From positions 13,422,033 through 13,486,032 of the forward strand of contig OY759270.1 in NCBI GenBank assembly GCA_963662155.1: a stretch of 64,000 bases of DNA. The letters are read 5' to 3'. Under the pieces are notes generated by a model. That model searched no databases and was not told the origin of the DNA. It saw only the letters and a program-made list of their open reading frames with translations. The translations under genes and the position numbers were made by a program. This document shows positions 63,386 through 64,000 of the stretch, in pieces; position 1 is the stretch's first letter, and every line of letters begins with the position of its first letter. The DNA is from Lamellibrachia columna. Taxonomy: Eukaryota; Annelida; Polychaeta; Sabellida; Siboglinidae.

Positions 63386-64000
63386 GTATGTGTGTGTGTG
63401 CGTGCAGCATTTATAAGGTAAAGATGTCACAAGCATAGATCTGCATTTGGTCCAATAACAATATTCATGCATTATGTTATCTAAATCGAGTGTCAGATAT
63501 AAAATAAGGAACCCCACAGAAAGTGTACCTATGGGTCCATATTTTGTTATGGAATTTGGACCCCTTATAGAATTTTGACCTCCCTGGCCCATTGAAAACA
63601 GTGCAATGTTGATTAGATAATATAATGCACTTTGGAGCTAGGATGCTACAATTTTGGTTACATGCGTTTGGTTATGTTACCAGTGGCATTCGTCAAACTG
63701 ACCAAACAGATTCATTAAAAACATTAAGAGATCAGTGAAAGACCCATTGGTTGAATTAACATGGCTCCATAGGGAAAATGCTTTTTCCTGTGGTTGATTA
63801 CTTTATACATTCTATATGACACTGGCACTCTTATATTCTAAAAATAATATATACAAGAGAAAGTTTCTCACATTGTGATTCATTTTTATTATGCAAAAGA
63901 TGAATTTTGTAAAAATTTTAAGTCACTGTATGTGTAATCTTTTCAGATGAAGGATTCACCATTGGTTTGTACAAGTACAGGTACTAGTTTTGAAGCATCC
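63386..64000. other. End of window, no gene recognised
   Basis: Unique AT-rich sequence. An acceptor-like ATCTTTTCAG ends at about 63947 and is followed by an open frame to the window edge (MKDSPLVCTSTGTSFEAS). It could be an exon, but it does not match the expected second RCAN exon. Confidence 0.35.

Overview
The window is animal nuclear DNA, probably from a marine invertebrate. It has spliced genes with GT..AG introns, a CEP290-family centrosomal gene, an intronless GPR22-like receptor, several LINE families, TTAA-type and 8-bp-TSD DNA transposons, and very many minisatellites. The species cannot be named from sequence alone.

Layout. (1) 1-3045: a 55-bp satellite and two arrays of a 30-bp minisatellite. 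(2) 3046-13296, + strand: the last eight recognisable coding exons of a CEP290 orthologue. Its introns carry a 0.9-kb Kolobok-like transposon with a THAP domain, a 173-bp MITE derived from it, and 22-, 35- and 27-bp arrays. (3) 14.3-23.1 kb: a 1-kb GT/TCGTACATGG array, a 5'-truncated LINE inserted in a CATTTGAATGC repeat, and a probable hAT-like element. (4) 23622-24620: the GPR22-like receptor. (5) 26.6-36.4 kb: decayed LINE pieces and a segmental duplication of about 2.3 kb whose (AT)n segments are flanked by inverted sequence. (6) 36511-52471: a structurally complete 15,961-bp Polinton/Maverick with 189-bp terminal inverted repeats (one mismatch) and a CACGTG 6-bp target duplication, inserted in ORF1 of an L2-like LINE. 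(7) 52478-64000: the rest of that LINE, a Ty3/gypsy pol-LTR fragment, LINE tails, a likely first exon of a calcineurin regulator (RCAN) gene, and a 2.19-kb hAT-like element with an exact 8-bp target duplication.

The Polinton carries all six hallmark genes: adenain-like protease, double-jelly-roll capsid, penton, retroviral-type integrase with chromodomain, FtsK/HerA-type packaging ATPase and protein-primed PolB. All are on the - strand, packed with ATGA, TAATG and TGAGATG junctions and preceded in places by TATA boxes. Its right third holds less familiar genes: an RPA70-like zinc-ribbon OB-fold protein, an apparently two-exon gene, and a + strand gene with an internal 48-residue duplication. 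Two previously easy-to-miss 43- and 51-codon membrane peptides lie just upstream of the integrase. Protease, integrase, ATPase, pX-like, RPA-like and PolB genes each carry reading-frame breaks, and PolB has also lost its palm motifs B and C. The near-identical TIRs suggest recent insertion, so some of the single-base breaks, several of them in homopolymers, may be assembly errors.
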